Shown piece by piece: positions 12,809 to 23,431 of a stretch of 64,000 bases of DNA. Below the pieces are notes generated by a model that was not told the DNA's origin, ran no database searches, and saw only the letters and a program-made list of their open reading frames with translations. Position numbers and translations under genes: made by a program. Source of the stretch: Dipylidium caninum (lineage: Eukaryota > Platyhelminthes > Cestoda > Cyclophyllidea > Dipylidiidae); contig QEYB01001217.1 of the NCBI GenBank assembly GCA_017562135.1, forward strand, positions 1 through 64,000, in the 5' to 3' direction. Position 1 is the first letter of the stretch. Every line of letters starts with the position of its first letter.

Positions 12809-14596
12809 ACTTCGTGCATATACGCATATAACTGTCCTGCGATTCACATTTTTTCGCACTCTCTTCCGAACTCTACTGTGGATTCCAAAGATGCAGCGTC
12901 CTTTGCATGCATGAGTGAAAGGCTTCTAACTCACTGCATAGAAGCGTGCACGGCAGTTGGTTCCTTGTCGAAAGAAGTACACAGAAGTAGGCTGAGAATG
13001 GAAAGAAGGCGAGATTCTTGCTAACAACTGATCCTGTATGGAGGCAGCAAGAGGCCACATGATTGGCGGTTGAGCGGGGCAGAGACACGGTCCTCCACCC
13101 GGGATGAGGCCTCGCCTCGCTCTACCATTGCTGATGCAGTGACAAGGATTAGAAAATGAACGCCAGCGTAACATAATCGACGACACAGAGGTATCAATAA
13201 GTGTGAAGAAGTTATTTCCTCAAAACATGGAAAATCAGGCTACTTTCCGTTGCGCCCCCACTCCCACCTCCAATGGCGTCTGACACAGCGGTTTTGCCTG
13301 CCCCAATTCGGCAAACTTCGGCCGACGTCATAACTAATGGGCTTTCTGTTTTTACTACATGCAAGGCACAGGTTGCCTACAATAAGAAAACATGGTAGGA
13401 GCTCTGAACACGCTGACGGAAGAATGTGTTCAGTCCACCTATCGAAATGGTTTCGGGCGAAATTCACTCGTCTGCGCTATCAGCGCACCCACCAATGGCG
13501 TCAATGGCGCATTCAGCAGGAACGTTGACACAAACGCAACAACCAACCAACGGCGAACCCACCTATTTGATAAGCCGCGCGGTAAAGAAGCAGTAGTCAA
13601 AGGCGAAATTACTTCGCGCAATGCCTTTGCTATGCACTGGTAAGGCTAACTTAAGTGTCATATCCATCAGCGAGAAACCTGGCGGAATGGCCGACGAACC
13701 AAAGCCTTTCTCCACTCCTACGACTCGAAGGGTTTTGTCATTTTGCCTTTCCCACGTTAATTGTCAACCACGACGCGCTATTTATGGAAGAATTTTGAGA
13801 AGATGTGCACGAAAAGTGCATTGTCTGGGTCTGTAAAAGTCACTAATTTGGGGGATTTGCCTGTGTGCTCTATGAATGAATGAGTGCTCGAGTGCAAGAA
13901 ATGAGGTCGAATAATTTTTTTCATCATCTAATCTGAGTGCGCACAGTCGAAAGGAAACACATGAGTGAATGCCAAATATGGGGCAGAATTGCGTGAAGGT
14001 GGTTCAGACGGAAGAGGTAGGAGACACAGGACTTGACACAAACGTACGTGGAAGGTGAGGCAAGCATTTTGTGCAGGGCAACCCGATCACCGACTCTGGT
14101 TCAGGCTCAACGTGACCGGTGACAATGTGCCATGAGTGCTTTACTTGAACGCAGACGTAGATGTGGTCGTTGGTGATCGTCTCTCGTGACGACACGATCC
14201 AACTAACTCACTGTCGACGGTCGCTTTCCCCTCGACACCGTCCTCTCCTGTGGCACAAGTATGGTTGAGCGAGGAGTGTGGATAATGGAGGGGAGATGGC
14301 AACTTGGACGCATACACACCCACGTGTACACGCGACGTGGCAGATGGAGGCGCTGATGGCTTCGCCCCCTTCGGCGAGCAGCGGCAGCAACAAACGCCAC
14401 AATAGGCGGAGTATACACTTGCGTGTGGAAGTGGGGCAGGGCGAAAGTGAAGCATAATCTCTTACCTACTCCTTTAACTTGCGGCATCAAGTCAGCGTTT
14501 CCACGCTACTAAGCCGCCTCATCAGTAGGAGGTTGCGATGCGCTCAGCCTCGCCTCTTCCGCGTGACGGACAGATGGGGAAGAGGTGGGGGCGCGT

Positions 14597-14606
14597 GGGG
14601 GGGGGG
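14597..14606. repeat. Poly(G) run, quadruplex-prone
   Basis: Ten G residues, followed within 30 bases by two more runs of five G. The equivalents are 36782-36790 in X2 and the C-rich strand near 25219 in the inverted arm. Run length differs among copies, as expected for a site that is hard to replicate or to sequence. Confidence 0.7.
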
Positions 14607-17600
14607 TCGAATGGGGGCGGCCGGGGGTAGCGAGAAGGCGAAGAGGAAGCAACTCCGTCTGAATGAAGGATGAAATCTCATCGACCTCGCTCAACCAAGG
14701 CAGGCGAGACGACAGGCGGCACTCCTCTCACGTGTCTCTTGCATCATGGCCATCTTACGGCTGCCGCGAGTGATGTTTAACATTTCCACAATAGTGTGCT
14801 TGCAAAGACCATTCCGTGTGCCTTGTTGTTAAGAGTCCTTGGTGGTGCATGTCAGACAAGGCGTGTGGAACCAGTAGTTCACTTCGCACCATGCCTTAAA
14901 GGATAGATCTTGGATAGTGTGCGGTGGGCAAAGTGGCGATTCTGCCCACCATCATCTAAATAGAGTCCGACGCAACATCCTGATGACCGACTCATCCTCA
15001 CCCACAGGATGAGGTGGCTCGAATCGGCCGGTGCGTGCGTCGTTTCGGACCCCTCCACGCCCCGCTCGCATGCTCTCTTTCTCCGAGAGAGATAGAGGCC
15101 AACGCTGGTCGCTCCTACTTTTCCTCTCATCCGTCCATGGGATCAGTTCGTTGAGGCCTCGAATAAAACGCTGACTTGGTGGCGCAAGTTATGCGAGTAG
15201 TTGGGAAATATCGCGTCAATTTGACAAGACGAATGAGGTGTAAGTGTGTCATCCTGGCGGGGAGAAGGGTGAGTGGCTTCTCGCCTCTGATCGTCAGCAA
15301 CGCTGCTGCCCACTCTCCTGAGAAGACGCCACTTCGCGCAGATCTCCAACGCAGCATTGTCTCATGAAGGGTGCTCCCACTTAGCGACTCCACGAGGATT
15401 AAGTGAAGTGTTTTCAGATGCCCCCAGAGCCTCCTATCAAGGCGGGGCGGTGTTGATGGCAGCGCATCAAGAAATATGTTGGATTTGCGACTTGTGAACA
15501 CGCGTTAACGCAGTGAAAAACGCCTTCTGCGTTAGAGCGTGGTGTGAATCGCCTCTCGACTCGCCACCGTAGCACAGCAGGCGTCATTTGCACAGCCGAC
15601 GATGTTACAACTAGACCAGAAGAAATGCCTGAGCGCCACACGTGGGAAGCGCTCGTGGCGAATGCACGGAGAGTGGGAGGTTGAGTGTGGCCTGAGGAAG
15701 GGCTCGACTTCGCTCTTGCAGCTAACAAATGGCCCTTTGCAAGTATATCCTTGCGGGAATGTAACACATCACTCGAGGCAGGCGTTGGATTGACAGGAGT
15801 GTAGCCTGTCATCTCGCCTACCCCGGTCGCATCACATATGTTCGTTGTGGTCTTCTCGAGTGACGACAAGATGCGACTCGCCTCACTGTCATGGGTAGCA
15901 TTTCCCCTCGTTTGGATTAAGTAGTCCCGACCTCCGCAAATCCATTTTGGCATCGTCGGCCCCACGATGGCGAGTAAAGACGAGCATGCTCCGCTTGCGC
16001 TCCTTATTATTCTACCACTCGGTAGTCTCACACCCCGCACTTCCTCACCATCTTCTTCACCGTATTCGATCCTTTCTTGGGATGATGTCGCGGTCATCAA
16101 GTCTCCTTCCCCACCCACAATGCTGCAAACTGGAGTTCGTCCGAGGCCACAACCTCCACTTGTGTCGAAATGCAAGCACCGATAACGACTGTATCACAAA
16201 ATTGGGGCGAAACCAATTTGGGCTTCCTTCGTCGCGCGTGAGCTGGTCGTATGCAGCAAACAAGGAGGAGGTGAGGAGCGCCTTCAAGCTCTCACCTTTC
16301 ACGAATAATTAAGGCAGCATGAGCACGTAATCATGTGTGAATGGCGAAGAATGCGGCGTCGATGGGACATCTGCTGGCTGCGCTACTTTCCGCTAATGTT
16401 GAATATAGCAACACGGGGAAATGCTTTGGAGAAAGAGAGTCGAGGCCAAACGGAATGCCGAGGAAACATGAGGGAGTGGGGCCAGTCCTCGGCTGAACGT
16501 TGGTGTCCTCCCGACATAACAAAGGTGGATTTTAATAGAAGGCCTTAGTCAAGCGAAGGTGAGACGAGTGGAGGGGAAGTGGAAGCGCTCAGCGTGGCTT
16601 TCATTTCTGCAGGGGAAAAGAGAGCATTTGTGACACGAAGGCAGCAGGGAGAGGTGAGGGAAAATGAGTGGAAAGAGGCACGGAGGGAGGTGTGGAGTCT
16701 GAAAGACGCACACCAGACGGTTTGAAGGGCACTTGAGGCGGAGTAAAGCCACTTCATCTAGTCGAAGGGCGGTAGGCGATGAACTGTGCCGACTCGATGT
16801 TGCCTTGACGAGCCTCGTAGTCCTGGTTTCAGGCGGACTCATCAACCGCTTCTGTGCTCACCAACGAGAGAGAAGATCGTGAATTTGCATTGTGAGGTGA
16901 GAAGAAAAGGAAGTGATCGGAAGACACGCATGTGTTGCGCGACTGTGCGAGGGGAGTGGGAGACGAGAGTGAAGCAGGTTTGAACAGCCATGACACTGCG
17001 CACCCTGTCTTGAAGGCCAACTCTTGCGTATATTCCGAATATCACCGGGGCGTCTCGACTCTCATCAGCCTCCAATGGGGTTTGGACTAAAGTCCTGCTC
17101 GCACCTCGAGGTGTCACTGGAGGGGACGCAGTTTCAGCTTCGAATTGACTTGCGCTCGCGTTTACAGACAGAGCATGCTTGCGTCGTCAACCGACTGCAA
17201 GTGGATGAATGCAGCGATTGGCAATGAGTATGGAGGGAATAGGAAAGGCCAAACGGAGAGACACCACATTGAGAGAATGCACGGAGCAGGGTGTGACAGT
17301 GTGGCGAAAATTTAGGCAAATAGTAAGAGGCACTTAAAGCGCCTCCGACCCTTGTTTAGTCACTTAATATCGGCGTTTGTGGGATAAATGTTTCCACTGG
17401 GGTGGTTGCCTTCCCCACTTGATTGTACCAAGTGGCACAATAACGTCAATGTCCTTCTTCTTCTACTCTTCATCGTCCCGCCTCTTCTTCTCACTGAAGC
17501 GGAAAGTTTCAAATGGTTGCATTGATGCAGAGGCAGGCTTGATCGTGGCATCGAAACACATGGTTGTAATGATTAGAGAAAGGAAAAACAAATCCCACCT

Positions 17601-18655
17601 TTCTTGTGAACGTGCATTAGATGAAAACTTAGTTTCAGATTCCAACATGATTCCCCTTACCGTTCGAGCACCTCCTCCAAGTTGTCGCAGACTTCTCACG
17701 CTCCGCAGTTCGAGGTTATTTCCTCATGTGCACACTCGCAGACATGCGGGACGGTGGGAAGGACCAGCGCGACACTGGACAGAGCAGCGCAACTTGGCGA
17801 AGTCACCACCTTCGTAAACACATTTTGCCACCCACTCGACCCAGCAACTGTACGCAGCGTACTGCAGAAAATGCGCGACAGAATGGTTTCGCTTGCCACT
17901 GAGAATCACGCTTACACATGCCACATATTCTCACTTTGGCGTGTAAATTTGAAGCAGCCAAAACTTACATTGGAGGTTGCATTCATCACCTCGGCTCGTC
18001 TCTACGCCTTCGACGCCACCCTCGCCAGAGTCAATTGTGTTGTGGCCCGAATGTCTCGCCCGGCTCCTCACTTGCCCTCTCAAGTCACCCCTCCCAAAGG
18101 GCACAGTTGGCAGCACCCATGTGTCTCCAAGTGACCATGGAGGAAAGGGGCAGAAGAGAGACAGCTCGGTTTTAGCTCGATGTGAATGATGAAGAAGCGC
18201 AGCTGCTCATGTCAACCAGCTGTCAAGGCGGATTCAGTCAACAAGTGCACCTTCACTCGGTGACACGTGTCATCACAACCCTCGTCGATGGCATTCGTGA
18301 ATAACCGCCATGCGACATTAATTTACATGGCATCATTGTCAAACACCGCACCCTTCGTCAGCCTCGTTTCCCTCCTCTGGTGGAACACGGTAAGCCACAC
18401 GTGGTGTGGTGAGGCTCATTAAATGGGTTGGCTCACTCTCGCCCTAGCCTCATACTTAAGGGCGCAATTTGTTATCCCTATTATTCTACCCTTTCTCTGT
18501 ACTTTGCTCGGAAACGGCTCGACAAACTTTTGCCAACCGACGTTCATATCCCACCTACGCACTTGGTTATTACTGCTCCAAAAGCTTTGTGGCCATCAGT
18601 AGATCTGAGCTGCCATTTGGCAAGTAGGTAGCGGGAAGAGAGCCAGAGAGCCGGC

Positions 18656-18667
<12 letters not shown>

Positions 18668-18687
<20 letters not shown>

Positions 18688-18691
18688 AGAA
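18668..18691. repeat. (GA)n microsatellite
   Basis: Dinucleotide run in Y. The inverted counterpart is a TC run at 43349-43376. The copies differ in length. Confidence 0.9.
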
Positions 18692-20506
18692 AGAAAGTGA
18701 AAGAGAGGATGAGAGAGAGGTGTGGAGAGTCTGAAACGAAGCACACACCACTCGGTTTGGATGACCACTTAAGGCGGATTAAGGCACTCATCCTGTCGAA
18801 GGCGTTGACGATGAATGGAGCCAACTCGTGTTTTGCCTGACGAGCATCTGCAGCATCAACAGGAATTCGGAGTCAAGTTAATTGCCGCATTGGCGACATG
18901 AGTGGAGTACGTTCTCGGAGTAAAATGGCTGAAGTCTGCTACTCAAGCGCGCGCGTGTTCGAAGAGCAGACAGTGCAGTGCCAGCGCCCGCATTCGATCT
19001 GTTCCGCCAAGCGACAAAACACTATTCGAGGCGAGGTGATCTGAAGGCGGGGAGAGGGGCGAGTTGCGCGCTGTCTGACGCAGTGGAGGCAGATGAGTCA
19101 AGTTAACAATGGTGTCTCCAGAGGGTTGAGCGAGTATTGATGAGTTGTGTAACCGAGCTCAAGGGATGGGTGCAGTGACATTGTCAACTAGGCTTGCTGA
19201 TACTAGGCGTCGGAGCAGCAGACGCGAGCTACACCACAGAAAGTGGCTGAAAGAGGCAAGCGCGATGACTGTCTGCCCGCCAGGAAACGATGCCCCCCTC
19301 TACCATTCAGAGGTGTCGCCAGTTCGCCCATGTGCACTGCGCGAATGTGTTTGCCGAATTAAATGGGCGGCGTAAGGAGCCAATTGGGAGATGTGCAATC
19401 CGACGCAGGTCGGGGAAGAGGAGAGGGAGGAAGCGAGGCACGATTGGGCTGTCTGCACACAACGATGGGGCCAATCCACTGCCATCGCTCCGATCGCGCC
19501 AATTGGTCGTTGTGTGATGCGGCGCAGGGTGGAGGCGCCATGAAGAGAGAGTGAGTGGAAGTGGTGCAAATCGGCGCTTAGCGGCCTTACGCTTTTCGCA
19601 TTGCATACATACGTAGAGGTGAAGGAGAGTGGGGAAAGGGGGACGATGCGGGCTGTTGGGTGGATTGTCGCCCGACACGGGGGAGGGAGCCAGTGGTAGG
19701 GGCGTCAGAGACGTGAGGGGAGGTGAATGGAGGTGAATGGACGTGAGGAGGCACGAGAAGAAAGAGTCGCCTTCCACCCACGGCTCCGATGAAGTAGCCT
19801 AGCCTCCGTCGTGTGCCTACCTCACGCAGTCCATCAGTCCCGCCTCCACACCAGCGCCTTTGATAAGCGATTGTGGCGAGCGGCGACAGTGCAACCCTGT
19901 CAGGCTGATGATGAACTTCCTTCTCCTGCTTTTCGTCACTTTGGGCAGCGCGCTGACGCCTCTTGAGCGAATTGATATAGTGGAAGTCCATCACTTCCTC
20001 CGTTCTGCTGTTCAACCCACGGCGTTCGAAGATGTCGGTGCTGGTTCGTCTGCCACTTCTCTAGCCAACATGCGCCACCCGCTGCTCGTGTGCATCCACG
20101 CGTGCATCGAGCATTGGTGACACGCAGAAGAGCTAACCTCTTCCTTCACCACATTTAGCGGTATTCGCAGGACTTGGGGAAAATGGCAGAAGATTCGGCT
20201 GCCAGCATGTTGCCGTTGTCGTCCGACGCCTGCACAGAGCGCAAATACCCGGGCATTGGAACGAATGTGGCAGAGTTTAAACCATATCATACCACCATTG
20301 AAAGATATTGTTCCAGGAATGGGAGGCGGAGGGCCAACACTACCATTATGAGAACAACACTTGTGACGAAGGACAAAGATGCGATCACTATAAAAAGGCA
20401 GGTGTGACGTGTTGTTGTCCGGTGAAGTGGCCTCGGAGACCGAGGAGATTTCACGATTACCACCACTTTGCCATTCCATTCTATGCTCTTCCACGCTCCT
20501 CTCATC

Positions 20507-20560
20507 TCCCCTCCACTCCCCTCCACCCCCCTCCACTCCACTCCACTCCACTCCACTCCA
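20507..20560. repeat. CTCCA pentamer array
   Basis: Pentamers that grade into CTCCC variants on the left. Together with the adjacent ATGCG array they form a compound tract of about 120 bases. The inverted counterpart is the GTGGA part of 41476-41500 and following bases. Confidence 0.85.
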
Positions 20561-20570
20561 CGCCATTGCC

Positions 20571-20629
20571 ATGCGATGCGATGCGATGCGATGCGATGCG
20601 ATTGCGATGCGATGCGATGCGATGCGATG
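20571..20629. repeat. ATGCG pentamer array
   Basis: About eleven units with one interruption (ATTGCG). The counterpart in Y' (41394-41450) is uninterrupted and is followed by a run of a variant unit, ATGGC, that is nearly absent here. Confidence 0.9.
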
Positions 20630-20769
20630 CCACTCCTCATCTCCTCCGTGCTGGCATTGCTGTGCTCTAACATGACACCGTTTGCTCTGACGCTCGCGAA
20701 TGTGCTGCAATAGGATGATGCCTAGGTGACATGTTGTGAACAAGGTTGGTGTGAGGTTGGAAACCATTC

Positions 20770-20815
20770 TGATGCCATCTGATGCGATCTGATGCGATCT
20801 GATGCGATATTGATG
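20770..20815. repeat. Decamer repeat GATCTGATGC
   Basis: Four or so imperfect ten-base units. The inverse lies at about 41219-41260 in Y'. Confidence 0.8.
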
Positions 20816-21210
20816 AGATATGATTGCATGTGTCATGATGTGAAGTGAAATGACGTGGTGAGGTGTGAAGCGGTTGAGTGAGATTTAATTCGAGATGTAG
20901 ATTACGCCGCTGGTGCGAATCACCGCTAGATGGTGCACGACGACTCCAGGAGTCGATGCATTGGCGAAGTGTGCCGGTGCCAAAAAGAACGTCTTGCTGT
21001 GTCATTACAAACCAGGGTGAGTTGGCGTCTAATGGGTGATGGGAAATGCGAGCTGCCTTCATCCGCACACTGACCCTCTCCATATGATCTGCAAGAATGG
21101 AATCGGCGGATCCGGTGCCTTACGAGCAGCGGCGAGAGCTGTTCCCGTTGTCCCGGTATTTCCTGCGTCGTAGGCCAGTGCCAATTCCCCCCATCGCCTC
21201 CTACTACTAC

Positions 21211-21260
21211 CGCCAGCACCGCACCGGCACCAGCACCAGCACCAGCACCCTCAGCACCAC
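21211..21260. repeat. CACCAG hexamer array
   Basis: Tandem CACCAG with variants. The counterpart on the other strand is at 40763-40815, where more perfect units are present. Confidence 0.85.
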
Positions 21261-22590
21261 AGGTTCTGCTACGACTAGCAAGTGTCAACTACTGGCACCA
21301 GCACGGAGAACAATTGTGACGTTAGAGAAGACACCTCCTCCTCATGCACACTCCAATTCGGTCTCTGGTTACTCGTCTCACCTCTCGCACTCAACCACTT
21401 TCTTTAATTGACTTAATTCATGTAACCACTTCCTAGTTTACTTAGTATGCCTCTCTTCTCGGTCGATCTAACATTCCTTTTATCTGCCTTGACGGGGAAT
21501 GAAGGTCGTGACTAGGCGGAGAGCGTTGTGATAGCGCAGACGACCACTAACTAACACCTGTCTCACCGACAGTGTTCACTAGGTGCAGAGGGAGGCCTTG
21601 CACTTACGTACCACCTTTCCATCAGCCGCTTAAATGAGAGGCCAGCATTGGAGCGCGTAGTATGACCATTTCTACTGGGCTTTAGAAGCCGTCGCAAGTC
21701 GCTTTTGTGGAGGGGAAACATGATGGAGCGTTCATAGGACTACGCAACTGGCAGTTCGGCCACATGGAGGAGGCACTACCCCGTTTAGGAAGGGAGTTTT
21801 AAACACTCATTATTTCGGCCTATCACTGTCACTCGTGAGACGATGCGTCGGCCAACCACCCTGATTCAGGTGGCTTTTGAAAGAACCACCAGACCACTGC
21901 CAGAGGCATTCTCGCCACGACTGAGTTGCCGAAGCTCGGTTTGACTGTTGGTGCACTGGCACTGTGGCCCACAGAGGCAGACACTGTGACTGTTGGCCCA
22001 TTCGAGGCCTACACGGCGTGGCAGGCTGCAGTGCGCCATTGGAACGGGTGCAGTGGCAAGACGATGCCTCGAGCCTCATCACTGAGCGACGTCAGTAATT
22101 AGTCTGAAGGGTTACAAACAAACCTGCGCAATCTAGCCACATAGTGTTTAATAAACGGACAGCAGAAGTCCGAACCATAAGGATAAACTGCCGGTAAGGT
22201 ATTTGGAACACGTCAACAGGACAAAAGAGAAATGCGCACTCATTCACTTGTCAACCCAATATGTAAGATGCATCTTCATGTCAGGCTTCGCCATTTTCGA
22301 CCGTCTTGCATCTGTGATATCCTCTTTCCCATTCCCCCTCATTCGTGGTCTTCCCCTATCCCCTCGAAATACAAATTTCAGGTGGGCACGAGGCGTTATT
22401 CTGAGATAGGCCTTGTACCTGCACCATACCATGACGTGACGCACAATCTGTCCGTGGCAAGGCGCAATCATCCTTCGACACACAACAAATGAATATGATC
22501 TTGCCTACGTCCGTGCGCTCCAATCTCAACGCTGAGAAGGTCTGCTCTTCGGGCAAGGCACCAAGCGCAGATGAAAATCATTCGCGGCGC

Positions 22591-22720
22591 CAGCTCCAGC
22601 TCCTCCTCCAGCTCCACCTCCAGCTCCAGCTCCACCTCCAGCTCCACCTCCACCTCCAGCTCCACCTCCAGCTCCACCTCCACCTCCAGCTCCGGCATCA
22701 GCATCCGCATCCGCATCAGC
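22591..22720. repeat. CAGCTC/CACCTC hexamer array
   Basis: About twenty mixed hexamers, followed by a few CATCCG units. It keeps frames open on both strands and produces spurious low-complexity ORFs. The counterpart at 39290-39430 has more of the flanking GATGCG units than this copy. Confidence 0.9.
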
Positions 22721-23410
22721 CCCGGCAGCAAAAGCAACACAAACGGTCGAGTGGAGCGAAGTTAGTGGCTGCATTTTCACCGTTACTTGGCACAACATGG
22801 GCGCCTCACCACGTCGTCCTCACAGGCGTCCCGGGGGGAGAGCGCAAAGCGCTAAAGATGCACGTTGAGCGCACTTCCGAGTCAGGCGTGAACACAGGAT
22901 TTTCACGCTTCCGCTAAGATGACTTAGTATGCATGCACCATCGATACTGCGATTACGCGACTGCAAAGTCCTTCTAAATCTCTGCATCTTTGTCAGTGCA
23001 ACATCGAGTTGGCACCACTCATCCTACGTCTGTCGTCATGCTGAAGTGGCTTAATCCTCCTCAAGTGGTTATCCAAACCGTGGACTCAGTGCGTCTCTCT
23101 CCAAGTCTCCTTCTCTCACTCCGTGTGGGTCGGATGATTGCAGTTGTTCACTTATCTCTGCTCAGCTTCGTCTCTAAGCGGCACAACACGGACGTCGAAC
23201 TGGATTCGTGGCTGCAGAGTGAGGCCTTTTAGCTTGGGCAGCTGAACTCAATAGCCAAATTATCTTTTCTCCTTATTTCGCATTTAAGCAAAATACACTT
23301 ATGCTCCCTCACTTGAGAGACACCCCATCCGCCAGTGCATTGCGCCTCTGGATCAACATGTTCGTGGAGGTTGCAGTAGTGGAAAAATGGGTGCCCGCAT
23401 ATCAGCCTTC

Positions 23411-23431
23411 ATGAGTGAATTCGCCACTCAT
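23411..23431. other. Perfect 7-bp hairpin at an inversion breakpoint
   Basis: ATGAGTG, seven loop bases AATTCGC, then CACTCAT. The right stem arm contains the junction between Y and the inverted arm b'. The identical hairpin in reverse lies at 38578-38598, where X2 meets Y'. Confidence 0.8.

Larger units (their letters stand above)
5411..16398 (+). repeat. Large repeat unit X, copy 1
   Basis: This 11-kb stretch reappears in the same orientation at 27640-38579, nearly identical along its length. Its right 4.2 kb (12176-16398) is repeated a third time, inverted, at 23429-27642. Compared with the other two copies, copy 1 carries many private one- or two-base differences, for example near 11917, 12266, 13181 and 13258. 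These break frames that are open in copy 2. The left boundary is at GGCAATGGGGCG, where copy 2 abuts the end of the inverted arm. Confidence 0.9.
16399..23428 (+). repeat. Segment Y, forward orientation
   Basis: A 7.0-kb spacer between the right end of X1 and the inverted arm b'. It is present again as its reverse complement at 38580-45665. It contains most of the long microsatellites of the window: GA, CTCCA/ATGCG pentamers, CACCAG and CAGCTC/CACCTC. Many ORFs on both strands follow from this composition and none is convincing. Its inner part is the recent relative of the old copy at 475-3560. Confidence 0.9.

Noticed and set aside
15414..16175. 253-aa minus-strand ORF in X1
   Set aside because: The corresponding sequence in X2 is split into two frames by small indels, no domain is visible and nothing shows selection; it is most likely an open frame by chance.
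22489..22917. Long low-complexity ORFs (Gln-Leu-His, Ser-Thr, Gly-Ala) on both strands
   Set aside because: They are translations of the hexamer array, which lacks stops in several frames; the same happens at 39155-39551.
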